This document shows positions 25,026-34,239 of a stretch of 42,657 nt of DNA, piece by piece. This DNA comes from Brevundimonas sp. UBA5866 (GTDB lineage Bacteria; Pseudomonadota; Alphaproteobacteria; Caulobacterales; Caulobacteraceae). The stretch's first letter is position 1; every line of letters starts with the position of its first letter. The stretch covers positions 1 to 42,657 of the forward strand of contig NZ_DJFS01000090.1 in the NCBI RefSeq assembly GCF_002432125.1. Direction: 5' to 3'. The notes beneath the pieces are model-generated. The model did no database searches, was not told the origin of the DNA, and saw nothing but the letters and a program-made list of their open reading frames with translations. Position numbers and translations under genes: made by a program.

Positions 25026-25345
25026 CGCGCAAAATCCTCTGTGTCCCCCAGTTCTGTCTCATCGACGATGAATAGCGTCTGAGCAGAGTTCAGATTCTCA
25101 CCCGATTCGGTGAGTAACACAGGTTGGCGATTGGCATGTTCTGCATCGGCGCGGCCATGAGGCAGAAAACTCTCGGCCCTATAGGTCCAGAGAAGCTCGT
25201 CGATTTCATCGACATTGTCGGGTGTCACCCGCACAAGGGCGCGCCAGCCCTTCTGGAGGGTTTTCTCCAGAAGGCCCGGCAGCACCTGTTCGAGCGTTGA
25301 ACGCTCGAGGTGGTAGAACCAGATTTCCGTTTTTGCGTCGGACAC
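24884..25345 (-). CDS. holC: DNA polymerase III subunit chi
   Basis: Links the clamp loader to single-strand binding protein. 153 residues, normal size. Family features are IWFYHLERSTLEQVLPGLLE at the N-terminus, KGWRALVRV, ELLWTYRAESFLPHG and the C-terminal RNRWRTLKDGG-LQYWKQDEEGRW. The start is GTG at 25345, 28 bases after the pepA stop. The pepA-holC order is common in proteobacteria. Its 3' end overlaps the possible start region of the following lipoprotein gene. Confidence 0.94.
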   Translation of the reverse strand: MSDAKTEIWFYHLERSTLEQVLPGLLEKTLQKGWRALVRVTPDNVDEIDELLWTYRAESFLPHGRADAEHANRQPVLLTESGENLNSAQTLFIVDETELGDTEDFARCFIIFDGRNESSVQHARNRWRTLKDGGKAELQYWKQDEEGRWARAA

Positions 25346-25373
25346 CTAGGCCCTACCCCCGATTTGAAGCGAT

Positions 25374-26849
25374 TTAGGCTTCGTACTTGTCCGCGACCAT
25401 CTGGTCGAGCAGACGCACGCCGTAACCGACAGCACCATCCGGCACGGTCGGGTTGGTCGAACCCTTGACCCATGCGGTCGAGGCAATGTCGATGTGCGCC
25501 CACGGCACGCCGTTGGTGTGGCGTTGCAGGAACAGGGCGGCGGTGATCGAACCACCGGCGCGGCCATTGCCCATGTTCTTCATGTCGGCAATCGGGCTGT
25601 CGATGTGGCGGTCATATTCCGCCGGAATCGGCATGCGCCACGACTTCTCACCGACCTTCGGACCGGCAGCGGCGATGTTCTCGGCCAGCTCGTCCGAATT
25701 GGTGAACACGCCGGCGTATTCATTGCCCAGCGAGATGATGATCGCGCCGGTCAGGGTGGCCAGATCGATCATGAACTTCGGATTGAAGCGGTCTTGGGTA
25801 TACCAGAGCGCATCGGCCAGAACGAGGCGGCCTTCGGCGTCGGTGTTCAGCACTTCGATGGTCTGACCCGACATCGAGGTGACCACGTCACCCGGACGCT
25901 GGGCGTTGCCGTCAGGCATGTTTTCCACGAGGCCCAGGACGCCGACAGCGTTCACCTTCGCCTTGCGGCCAGCCAGTGCGTGCATGAGGCCGGCCACGGC
26001 AGCGGCGCCGCCCATGTCCCACTTCATCTCTTCCATGCCCTCGGCAGGCTTCAGGCTGATGCCGCCGGTGTCGAAGCAGACGCCCTTGCCGACGAAGGCG
26101 ATCGGCTGTTCGCCTTCCTTGCCGCCGTTCCACTGGATGACGGCCAGCTGGCTTTCACGGACCGAGCCTTGGCCCACGCCCAGCAGCGAGCCCATGCCCA
26201 GCTTTTCCATCTCGGCTTCGCCGAGGATCTCGACCTTGGCACCCAGCTTTTCCAGTTCCTTCACGCGACGCGCGAACTCGGCCGGATACAGGATGTTGGC
26301 AGGCTCCGAGACCAGATCGCGCGAGAAGTAGACGGCGTCGGCCACAGCCGACAGCGGGCCAAAGGCTTCTTCGGCGGCGACCGGATTTTCGGTCACGACG
26401 CGCACCGTCTTGATCGACGGCACCTTCTCCGGCTTCTGCTTGGTCAGGTATTTGTCGAAACGGTAGGCGGCCAGACGGGCGGCGAATGCCGCACGCGCAG
26501 CCTGTTCCGGCGTCAGATGGGTGGTGTCGATGGTCAGGGTTTCGGCACCCGACAGCTTCACGGCCGCATAGGCTGCACCGGCATAGGTTTCGACAGCCAG
26601 ATCGTCGAACTTGTCGGCACTGCCTGCACCGACCAGCAGCACGACGTCGGCATCGACACCCGCAGGGGCGACCACGTTCAGGGTGGAGTTCGCACCGCCC
26701 TTGAACCGGCCCGAGGCCATCGCCTTGACCAGCGCGCCGGACGCCTTGGCATCCAGATCAACAGCCAGGCCTTTAAGTTGGCGTTCTTCCTGAACCATCA
26801 CAGCGAGAATCTGCGATTGTTCGGCGGAAGCTACGAACTGAATTTGCAT
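25374..26849 (-). CDS. pepA: Leucyl aminopeptidase (M17 cytosol aminopeptidase)
   Basis: Removes N-terminal residues from peptides; cytosolic hexamer with two metals. 491 residues. The catalytic region shows VGKGVCFDTGGISLKP, WDMGGAAAVAG and the signature NTDAEGRLVLADAL. The N-terminal domain is the divergent macro-like part. The ATG at 26849 follows GGAGAGG. A perfect palindrome TCTCCGGCCGGAGA (26856-26869) overlaps this ribosome-binding site. First gene of pepA-holC-lipoprotein and divergent from lptF. Confidence 0.97.
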   Translation of the reverse strand: MQIQFVASAEQSQILAVMVQEERQLKGLAVDLDAKASGALVKAMASGRFKGGANSTLNVVAPAGVDADVVLLVGAGSADKFDDLAVETYAGAAYAAVKLSGAETLTIDTTHLTPEQAARAAFAARLAAYRFDKYLTKQKPEKVPSIKTVRVVTENPVAAEEAFGPLSAVADAVYFSRDLVSEPANILYPAEFARRVKELEKLGAKVEILGEAEMEKLGMGSLLGVGQGSVRESQLAVIQWNGGKEGEQPIAFVGKGVCFDTGGISLKPAEGMEEMKWDMGGAAAVAGLMHALAGRKAKVNAVGVLGLVENMPDGNAQRPGDVVTSMSGQTIEVLNTDAEGRLVLADALWYTQDRFNPKFMIDLATLTGAIIISLGNEYAGVFTNSDELAENIAAAGPKVGEKSWRMPIPAEYDRHIDSPIADMKNMGNGRAGGSITAALFLQRHTNGVPWAHIDIASTAWVKGSTNPTVPDGAVGYGVRLLDQMVADKYEA

Positions 26850-27006
26850 TAAACCTCTCCGGCCGGAGAATTGCTTCCCCGGTGGCGTTTGATTTCAAGA
26901 TGAGCGCGCCAGCGGTTCCACCGTCGCACTCGGACGTGTATTACATGGGCCGCATCGTCTTTGCCTGCAACACAACAGGCACCCCTAACGCGCAAAATTT
27001 CACTGT
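26850..27006. promoter_or_regulatory. Divergent pepA/lptF promoter region
   Basis: 157 bases with no gene. On the pepA side it carries the palindrome TCTCCGGCCGGAGA (26856-26869). No clear -35/-10 pair is seen for lptF, although the region just before it (26990-27006) is AT-richer than its surroundings. Confidence 0.4.
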
Positions 27007-28134
27007 ATGACCCTTATTCAACGGTATCTGTTCCGCCAGATCGGGCTGCCAATTCTGGCGGCCATCGGAGCGCTGGTCGGAATTGGCTTGCTGAGCCAGA
27101 GCCTCGAACAACTTGAGGTTATTGTTCAGCGTGGCCAAAGCCTCTGGGTCATGACCAAGCTGACAGTGCTGGCGCTGCCGCAACTGCTGGCCGTAATCCT
27201 GCCGATCGGGCTTTTTGTAGGCGCTCTGATCGCCCTTACCCGACTGCAACGCGATCAGGAACTGACCGCGGCCTATGCGGCGGGTATGGGCCGTTTTGCC
27301 CTGATCCGGCCCGCTATGGCTCTGGCGCTGATCGTTACGGTTATCGGCCTGCTGACAACCACCGTGCTGCAACCGTGGGGCCAGCAGGAAAGCCGCCGTC
27401 AGGCCTTTGCCATCCGTACCGATCTGGCGGCCTTGCTGGTCGAGGAAGGACGCTTTGTTCAGGGCCCCGACGGTCTGGCCGTCTATGTCCAGAGCATCGA
27501 GCAGAATGGTCTGATGCGGAACCTGTTCGTCTATATCGACGACGGGAAGACCGTGACCAGCTGGGATGCCGAGACCGCCCGCTTCACCCGCATCGACGGC
27601 ACCCCCGTGCTGACCATGCAGAACGGGTCGATGCAGCGTTATTCATCGCGCGATGTCCTGAACCATCTGTCCTTCGACAACTATGCCATCGACTTGACGC
27701 CCTATGCGCGCGGCACCGACCAGAAAATCCGTTTCAAGGCGTCGGATCTGTGGCTGACCGACCTGTTCAACCCCGGTGACGATGTCATCGCGATGGCGGG
27801 CACGCGCGGCGAACTGGCTGCCGAGGGTCACAGCCGTATCACCTCACCGCTTTATGCACTGGTGGGGATGGGCTTTGCCCTGTCGGCCATTCTGGGCGGA
27901 GCGTTCAGCCGCACCGGCTATACGGGGCGCATCGCCCGTGCAGCGGGCCTGTTCCTGGTGGTGCGTGTCATCGGCTACGGTCTGGTCGCTGCGGCGGCCT
28001 GGAATGGCTGGTTGAACATCCTGCAATACCTGCTGCCGCTGGGTGCGACCGTACTGGCCGTGCGCCATCTCTTCCGCGCGCTGAAGCCGCGCCGCCACGG
28101 CCTGCTGGGCCGTCTGAAGTTGAGGGCCGCGTGA
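27007..28134 (+). CDS. lptF: LPS export ABC transporter permease LptF
   Basis: One of two inner-membrane subunits of the LptB2FG transporter that pulls LPS from the inner membrane to the periplasmic bridge. 375 residues. The amphipathic start MTLIQRYLFRQIG leads into TM1; three helices lie in the N-terminal third (LTVLALPQLLAVILPIGLFV). A periplasmic beta-jellyroll follows at about 130-250, then three C-terminal helices. Its stop overlaps the lptG start. LptB, LptA and LptC are not in the window. Confidence 0.94.
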   Translation: MTLIQRYLFRQIGLPILAAIGALVGIGLLSQSLEQLEVIVQRGQSLWVMTKLTVLALPQLLAVILPIGLFVGALIALTRLQRDQELTAAYAAGMGRFALIRPAMALALIVTVIGLLTTTVLQPWGQQESRRQAFAIRTDLAALLVEEGRFVQGPDGLAVYVQSIEQNGLMRNLFVYIDDGKTVTSWDAETARFTRIDGTPVLTMQNGSMQRYSSRDVLNHLSFDNYAIDLTPYARGTDQKIRFKASDLWLTDLFNPGDDVIAMAGTRGELAAEGHSRITSPLYALVGMGFALSAILGGAFSRTGYTGRIARAAGLFLVVRVIGYGLVAAAAWNGWLNILQYLLPLGATVLAVRHLFRALKPRRHGLLGRLKLRAA

Positions 28135-29231
28135 TGCGCCTGGGCCGTATTGAGCGTTATGTACTGGGCCAGCAGCTCAAGTCGCTGGGCGTCGCTCTGG
28201 CGATTATTGCCGCGCTGGTGATGCTGATCGACTTTGTCGAGGTTTCGCGCGGGCTGAACTCCGATGGCGAATTGTCGGGTCTTAAAGTCCTGTCCCTGAT
28301 CGGGGTGAAATCTCCCGCGGTCATTGTGCAGCTTTTGCCGTTCGTCTTCCTGTTCGGCACGCTGGGGGCCTTTGTCAGCCTGAACCGCCGTAGCGAGCTG
28401 ATCGCCATGCGTGCCGCAGGTGTGTCGGCGTGGCGCTTTGTGCTGCCTGCTGCGGCCTGCGCCTTTGTTCTTGGCATTCTGACGATTACGGCGCTGGGCC
28501 CACTGGCGGCGGCGGGCGATGCCCATTGGCAGGCTGAACGCAAACGGATCAGCGGTGGCAATGCCACCAGCACCGAGGCCGTCCCGGTCTGGTTGCGCGA
28601 AGGCGACGACAACCGCCAGATGATCATCCGTGGCGAGCGCCAGGACCGCAGCACCGGCCAACTGCTGGATGCCACCTTCTTCATCTACTCCATCACTCCG
28701 GACGGCCAGCGCCGCTTTACCGAACGTATCGATGCCGAGACGGCCCGCCTGACCTCGGGCCGCTGGCGTCTGACAAACGTATTGGGCGGTCAGGGCGGCC
28801 AGCAGGCCGTTCGCTATGCCACCCTGGACCTGCCTTCGACCCTGGCCGACGAAGAGGCATTCCAGCAGTTCGAGCGTCCGCAATCGCTGTCGGTCTGGTC
28901 GCTGCCGGGACAGACGCGCCAGATCGAGAATGCGGGCTTTGCCTCCACGGCCTATTCGCTGCGCTTCCAGCAACTTCTGGCCACGCCGCTGATGTTTGCG
29001 GCCATGTCCATTCTGGCCGCAGCGTTTTCGCTGCGCCTGATGCGACTGGGCGACATGGCCAGAATGGCCGTGTCTGCGGTGGTGCTGGGCTTTGCCTTCT
29101 TCTTCATCAACCAATTTTCGTCAGCGATGGGATCGGCAGAGGTTATTCCGCCGTTCCTCGCCGCATGGTTGCCTGCCATATTGACGGCCCTCGCCGCTCT
29201 TACCTTGCTGTTCTATACCGAAGACGGCTAA
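28134..29231 (+). CDS. lptG: LPS export ABC transporter permease LptG
   Basis: Partner of LptF. 365 residues with the same plan: MRLGRIERYVLGQQLKSLGV, three N-terminal helices (PAVIVQLLPFVFLFGTLGAF), a periplasmic jellyroll, and three helices near the C-terminus (LLATPLMFAAMSILAAAFSL). The ATG at 28134 shares one base with the lptF stop; a GTG at 28131 directly before it is also possible. lptD follows after 40 bases, so export and outer-membrane insertion parts are expressed together. Confidence 0.94.
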   Translation: MRLGRIERYVLGQQLKSLGVALAIIAALVMLIDFVEVSRGLNSDGELSGLKVLSLIGVKSPAVIVQLLPFVFLFGTLGAFVSLNRRSELIAMRAAGVSAWRFVLPAAACAFVLGILTITALGPLAAAGDAHWQAERKRISGGNATSTEAVPVWLREGDDNRQMIIRGERQDRSTGQLLDATFFIYSITPDGQRRFTERIDAETARLTSGRWRLTNVLGGQGGQQAVRYATLDLPSTLADEEAFQQFERPQSLSVWSLPGQTRQIENAGFASTAYSLRFQQLLATPLMFAAMSILAAAFSLRLMRLGDMARMAVSAVVLGFAFFFINQFSSAMGSAEVIPPFLAAWLPAILTALAALTLLFYTEDG

Positions 29232-29271
29232 TCGACAGATCGGTATTCCCCTGATCTTGCTGCCCCCCCGA

Positions 29272-31737
29272 ATGGATGACCGTATGCGTGAACGCCATCA
29301 CCCCAAAACAGGAGCCCTGCGCCTGAGGCTGATGGCCGGTGCGGCGCTGTGCGCCCTGCCTGCCTGGGGTCTGGCGAATCTGGCCCATGCCCAGACGCAA
29401 CCGGTCCAGCAGTTGAGCGCCCCTGTACCCGCCGACGACGGACTGGGTTCGCGCGGCCTTTATGTCGAGGCAGACCGCGCCGAGCGTCAGGGCGATGTGG
29501 TGTCGGCCAATGGCGGCAAGGACGCCGACCGCGTATTCTCGCGCTATCAGGATTACACCCTGCGCGCCGAAGACGTTCAGTATGATCTGAATACCGGCAT
29601 CTCCCGCGCGGCAGGTCAGGTGGAACTGATCGCGCCGGATGGCACGGTCGTTCATGCCAGCGAGCTTCAACTCACAAACGATATGAAGACGGGTATCGCC
29701 GTCGATCTGGCGACCCGTACGCCACAGGGCGCAACCCTGATGGCGGCCACGGCGGTGCGCCGCTCGGACACGGTATCGGAGCTGAACCGCGTCTATTTCC
29801 TGCCCTGCCCGGTTTGCGAGAACACGCCTGACGCCAAACCCGGCCTCAGCCTTCAGGCCGAGAAAGCCGTGCAGGACGAGCGACTGCGCGCCATCACCTA
29901 CCGCAATGTGCTGATCCGCTTCGGTGATGTGCCGGTCTTCTATACGCCCTATCTGGCGCACCCCGACCCCAGTGTAGATCGCGCATCCGGCTTTTTGATC
30001 CCGCGTATCGACTATGACCGTGCCCGTGGCCTGTCGGTCGAGGTACCCTATCTGCATGTGGTCTCGCCGTCCGAGGACTGGCTGTTTACCCCGCGCGTGA
30101 ACACCAGTGTGCCGCCCTTCCTCAATGCCCAATGGCGCCGCCGTTTCAACAACGGCACCGTGGTTGTGCGTGGCGGCTATACCTATGCCCAGAATTTCGG
30201 CGACTTCGATCTGGATGGAGACGGAAAGTCCGAGTCCAACGTCAACTTCGGCGACCGTACCAGCAGATCCTATGTGCTGGCCCACGGCGAGTTCGACCTT
30301 CCCGGCCCGTGGCGCTGGGGTTTCACCGCAGAGCGTGTTTCGGACAAGACCCTGTTCGACCGATATGAGGTGCGTGACCCCTATCAGGACAACGGCCTCT
30401 ACTACGGGGACCGCCGCCGCCTGATTTCCCAGATATATGCAGAGCGCCAGACGGATCGCTCGTACCTGTCGGTTGCGGCGTTCAGCATGCAAAGTCTGCG
30501 CGTGTCGGAGTTCAGCTCCATCACACCGGCGCTGAACCAGTTCGAATCCGACAACTCCCTGCCGCTGGTCGCCCCGATCATCGATGCACGATGGGAGCCG
30601 GACAGACCGATTCTGGGTGGCCGCCTGCGCCTGCGTGCCTCGGCCGTGGCCCTCACGCGTGAAGCCTATGTCGGCTATCCCACCCTGCGCCCCGAGGTGG
30701 TTCCGCCCGTAGTCACCCCCGATATGCCCGGCGTGGACAGCCGCCGCACGTCCGGACATCTGGATTGGCGACGCGTCATCATCACCGATCCGGGCGTCCG
30801 TATCGAGCCGTTCGTCGATCTGCGCATCGACGCCTATTCGATTTCGGGCCTCCCGCCGTTCCTCAACAAAGGCGACCAGTTCATCACGCGTGGCCGCACT
30901 TCGGCTGGTGTAGATGTGTCCTATCCGCTGTATCGCCCGTTCGCCGGCAGCGGCTCCATCGTGCTTGAGCCGATGGCCCAGCTCTCCATCTCGAACAAGG
31001 CCGACCTCGATCCGCTGATTCCGATCGAGGACAGCCAGACCGTCGAACTGGACCACATCAACCTGTTCAATACCGACCGCTTCCCCGGCTATGACCTGCT
31101 GGAGGGCGGCCTGCGCTTTACCGCCGGTGGACGGGCCACGCTCAACTGGGGTGATGAACTGTCGGCCAGCCTGTTCGTGGGCCGCTCCTACCGCGACACG
31201 GATATGAACGCCTTTTTGGTGCCGATTCCGGATTCGCCCACCCGCCTGTACGACCCGTCTGGGCTGGCCCGCCGCTATTCGGACTGGGTGGTTCAGGGCA
31301 CCTTTGACCCGTCCGACCGTCTGCGCGGCTGGTTCCATGCCGTTCTGGACGACGAAGGCAACATGCGACGCGCCGAAGCCACCATCAGCGGCAACTGGGG
31401 CAGCCGCAATTCAGGTGCGCTCAGCTATATTGTCGACCGCTCCAACCCGCTGGCTGGCCCGCTGAACCGTAACTACGAGTTCGTGCAACTGGCCGCGCAA
31501 CAGTTCGTCTATCGCAACTGGGGCGTGACCGTGCGCGGTATCGCCGATATGGAGCGCAACATCATCACGCGCTCCGAGGTGGGCCTGTTGTACGACGATG
31601 ACTGCTTCCGTCTGGAAATCGGCTGGCGCAGCGATAACACCCGCGTCCGTCCGACCGGACCTAGCGAAAGCATTTTCGTACGCCTAAACCTCGTCACATT
31701 TGGCGGTAACGGATATGATCACACTGAATTACGGTAG
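29272..31737 (+). CDS. lptD: LPS-assembly protein LptD (outer-membrane translocon)
   Basis: Forms the outer-membrane barrel that, with LptE, puts LPS in the outer leaflet. 821 residues from the ATG at 29272; the ATG at 29284 is equally possible. The signal peptide ends at LAHAQ. An OstA-like periplasmic domain comes first (RAEDVQYDLNTGISRAAGQV), with LPCPVCENTP (Cys179, Cys182), then the barrel (VPVFYTPYLAHPDPS, GFLIPRIDY). Near the end is DDDCFRLEIGWRSDNTR with Cys778. The three mature Cys contrast with four in E. coli, so the disulfide pattern must differ. Followed by surA. Confidence 0.95.
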   Translation: MDDRMRERHHPKTGALRLRLMAGAALCALPAWGLANLAHAQTQPVQQLSAPVPADDGLGSRGLYVEADRAERQGDVVSANGGKDADRVFSRYQDYTLRAEDVQYDLNTGISRAAGQVELIAPDGTVVHASELQLTNDMKTGIAVDLATRTPQGATLMAATAVRRSDTVSELNRVYFLPCPVCENTPDAKPGLSLQAEKAVQDERLRAITYRNVLIRFGDVPVFYTPYLAHPDPSVDRASGFLIPRIDYDRARGLSVEVPYLHVVSPSEDWLFTPRVNTSVPPFLNAQWRRRFNNGTVVVRGGYTYAQNFGDFDLDGDGKSESNVNFGDRTSRSYVLAHGEFDLPGPWRWGFTAERVSDKTLFDRYEVRDPYQDNGLYYGDRRRLISQIYAERQTDRSYLSVAAFSMQSLRVSEFSSITPALNQFESDNSLPLVAPIIDARWEPDRPILGGRLRLRASAVALTREAYVGYPTLRPEVVPPVVTPDMPGVDSRRTSGHLDWRRVIITDPGVRIEPFVDLRIDAYSISGLPPFLNKGDQFITRGRTSAGVDVSYPLYRPFAGSGSIVLEPMAQLSISNKADLDPLIPIEDSQTVELDHINLFNTDRFPGYDLLEGGLRFTAGGRATLNWGDELSASLFVGRSYRDTDMNAFLVPIPDSPTRLYDPSGLARRYSDWVVQGTFDPSDRLRGWFHAVLDDEGNMRRAEATISGNWGSRNSGALSYIVDRSNPLAGPLNRNYEFVQLAAQQFVYRNWGVTVRGIADMERNIITRSEVGLLYDDDCFRLEIGWRSDNTRVRPTGPSESIFVRLNLVTFGGNGYDHTELR

Positions 31738-31830
31738 GGATATCGCGTGAACCGACCGCATGCGATACACACCCACAGGTCACAGTTCGTGATCGGGACG
31801 ACCGACCGCTTTAGAGAATCAGGACTCACG

Positions 31831-33183
31831 ATGGGTTTCAAGCGTTTCACTACGGGTACGGCAATTGCCGCCCTTCTGACGTCCGCCACCTTGGCACCGG
31901 CAGTGGCACAGACTGCGCCGGCACAAACGCCACAGGCTGCGGGCACGCTGAACCCGGCGGCTGAAGAAGCCCCAGTACGTCCCGCGCAGGAAGCGCGCTT
32001 CCAAATGTCCGACGGTGTCGTCGCCACCGTCAATGACCGCATCATCACCGGCTTCGATCTGCGTCAGCGCATGCTGCTGACCATCATCATGTCGCAGGTC
32101 CAGCCGACGCCGGAGACACTGCCTGCCCTTCAGCAGCAGGCTCTGAACGACCTGATCGACGAGCGTCTTCAAGCCCAGGAACTGGCCAAGTTCGAACAGC
32201 TGAAGATCACCGACGAAGAGATCGACCGCGAGATCGTAACCTTGGCCCGCGAGGTTGGCCTGTCGCCGGAAGACTATCTGCGCTTCCTGCAACAGGGCGG
32301 TATCCAGCTGGCCTCTTTCCGTGAGGGTCTGCGCGTGCGTCTGGGCTGGAGCGATCTGACCGTGGGTCGTTTCCGCGACCGCGCCAAGGTCAGCCAATCC
32401 CAGGTGGATCAAGCCCTGCGCCAGATCACCGAATCGGCCACCAAGCCCCAGTACCTCATCGGCGAGATCTATCTGGACGCGGCCCGCGTGGGCGGCATGC
32501 AGGAAGCCATCAACGGCGCCCGCCAACTGATTGCCCAGATGGTGCAGGGCGCGCCGTTCCAGGCCGTTGCACGCCAATTCTCCTCGGCACCCTCAGCGGC
32601 CCGCAACGGTGACGCAGGCTGGATCGTACAGGGCACCGTCCAACCCGCCCTGCAGGCCGCATTCGACGTGCTCGAAGTGGGTCAGCTCTCGACGCCCATC
32701 GTCGTCGAAGGCGGTGTTTATATCGTCTATATGCGTGACAAACGCGCCGGTGCCGCGACCAGCCACGTTTCGATGAAGCAGATCATGATCGAACTGCCGG
32801 AAACCGCTTCGGAGGCCGAGGTTTCGGCTGCTGCGGCGCGACTGAACGCCATCCGCGGCGATCTGACCTGCGACAACATTCTGGAACGCGCCCGTTCGGA
32901 ACAGGGCATGCTTGGCTCCGATCTGGGCGAGGCCGACATTTCCAACCTGCTGCCGCAGTTCCAGCAGGTGGCCCGTTCGGCCACCGTCGGCTCGGTCAGC
33001 GATCCGGTGCGCTCGCCGCTGGGCCTGCACCTGCTGGCCGTCTGCGACCGCCGCGTCGGCGGGCCGGAAGTGCCCTCGCGCCAACAGATCGAAAACCGCC
33101 TTCAGGGCCAGAACTTCGCCATGCTGGGTCGCCGCTACCTGCGCGACCTGCGTGAAGATGCGCTGATCGAAATCAAGCAATGA
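31831..33183 (+). CDS. surA: Periplasmic chaperone / peptidyl-prolyl isomerase, SurA-like
   Basis: Escorts outer-membrane proteins such as LptD through the periplasm. 450 residues from the ATG at 31831, where the signal peptide MGFKRFTTGTAIAALLTS begins (cleaved near PAVAQ); the 28 upstream in-frame codons do not fit. The SurA N-terminal domain is at about 55-180 (VVATVNDRIITGFDLRQRM, LIDERLQAQELAKFE). A parvulin-like domain starts near YLIGEIYLDA, and a second, weaker one near VSMKQIMIELPE. Two Cys lie in the C-terminal half (LTCDNI, LAVCDRR), at positions suited to a disulfide. It overlaps pdxA by 4 bases. Confidence 0.92.
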   Translation: MGFKRFTTGTAIAALLTSATLAPAVAQTAPAQTPQAAGTLNPAAEEAPVRPAQEARFQMSDGVVATVNDRIITGFDLRQRMLLTIIMSQVQPTPETLPALQQQALNDLIDERLQAQELAKFEQLKITDEEIDREIVTLAREVGLSPEDYLRFLQQGGIQLASFREGLRVRLGWSDLTVGRFRDRAKVSQSQVDQALRQITESATKPQYLIGEIYLDAARVGGMQEAINGARQLIAQMVQGAPFQAVARQFSSAPSAARNGDAGWIVQGTVQPALQAAFDVLEVGQLSTPIVVEGGVYIVYMRDKRAGAATSHVSMKQIMIELPETASEAEVSAAAARLNAIRGDLTCDNILERARSEQGMLGSDLGEADISNLLPQFQQVARSATVGSVSDPVRSPLGLHLLAVCDRRVGGPEVPSRQQIENRLQGQNFAMLGRRYLRDLREDALIEIKQ

Positions 33184-34229
33184 TGGATGAACCGATGATG
33201 GGGGCCCGGCCTACGGGTCCCCTCATTGTCAGTATGGGCGACCCTGCCGGTGTCGGCCCCGAAGTGATCGCCCGCGGATGGGACACACTGCGCCAGCAGC
33301 GTCAGTCCGTACTGAAACCGGCTCCCCTTCCCTTTGTTGTATTGGGCGATGCAGCCGTATTGGCGCGTCAGGGCTTTCCTGTCGAAGCCGTCTACTCTCC
33401 CCACGAGGCGTTTCAGGTCTTCAACCGCGCCATACCGGTCATCGACCTTCCGGCCCCTGCACCTGTGGTCGCGGGCCAGCCCGATCCGGCCAATGCCGGT
33501 GCCGTCGCCGACTGGATCGAACGCGCCGTCGACATGATCCTGTCGGGCGAAGGCTCCGGTCTGGTGACCGCGCCCATCGCCAAGGCCCCCATGTATGCGG
33601 CGGGCTTCCGCTTCCCCGGCCATACCGAATTCATCGCCGAACTGACCGCCGACATGCCGTTCACCGGCACGCGCGGTCCGGTGATGATGCTGACGGCGCA
33701 GGACCTGCGGGCCTGTCTGGTCACCATCCACGTGCCCATCGACCAACTGCCCGAACTGATTACCGCGGAGCGCGTGACCCGCATCGCCCGCGTGGTGCAT
33801 GAGTCGATGAAGCGCGATTTCGGCATCGCCAAGCCGCGTCTGGCCATGGCGGGCCTGAACCCCCATGCGGGCGAAGGCGGCTCTATCGGGCTTCAGGAAA
33901 CCACCATCCTTCGTCCCGCCGCCGAACAGTTGCGCGGCGAAGGTATCGACATCACCGATCCCCGGCCCGCCGATACCCTGTTCCACGAAGAGGCCCGCAA
34001 GCGTTACGACGCCCACATCTGCCTCTATCACGATCAGGCGCTTATCCCTGTGAAAACGCTGGACTTCTGGGGCGGCGTCAATGCCACGCTGGGCCTGCCC
34101 ATCGTGCGCACCTCGCCCGATCACGGCACAGGGTTCGATATCGCAGGCAAGGGCATCGCCCGCGCCGACAGCTTTATTGCGGCGGTAAAACTGGCATCAG
34201 ACATGGCGGCCAAGCGCGCAACGCGCTAA
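33180..34229 (+). CDS. pdxA: 4-hydroxythreonine-4-phosphate dehydrogenase
   Basis: NAD-dependent step of pyridoxal phosphate synthesis (DXP-dependent route). 349 residues. VSMGDPAGVGPEVIARGW near the N-terminus, and metal-ligand segments FPGHTEFIAEL, GLNPHAGEGGSIG and LYHDQALIPVKTLDF, with the late SPDHGTGFDIAGKG. The ATG at 33180 overlaps the surA stop (ATGA). The order surA-pdxA-rsmA is widespread in proteobacteria. Confidence 0.97.
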   Translation: MMDEPMMGARPTGPLIVSMGDPAGVGPEVIARGWDTLRQQRQSVLKPAPLPFVVLGDAAVLARQGFPVEAVYSPHEAFQVFNRAIPVIDLPAPAPVVAGQPDPANAGAVADWIERAVDMILSGEGSGLVTAPIAKAPMYAAGFRFPGHTEFIAELTADMPFTGTRGPVMMLTAQDLRACLVTIHVPIDQLPELITAERVTRIARVVHESMKRDFGIAKPRLAMAGLNPHAGEGGSIGLQETTILRPAAEQLRGEGIDITDPRPADTLFHEEARKRYDAHICLYHDQALIPVKTLDFWGGVNATLGLPIVRTSPDHGTGFDIAGKGIARADSFIAAVKLASDMAAKRATR

Positions 34230-34239
34230 CACCTGCCTC

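Noticed and set aside
29200..31338. 712-codon open frame opposite lptD
   Set aside because: Antisense shadow of lptD without recognisable features.
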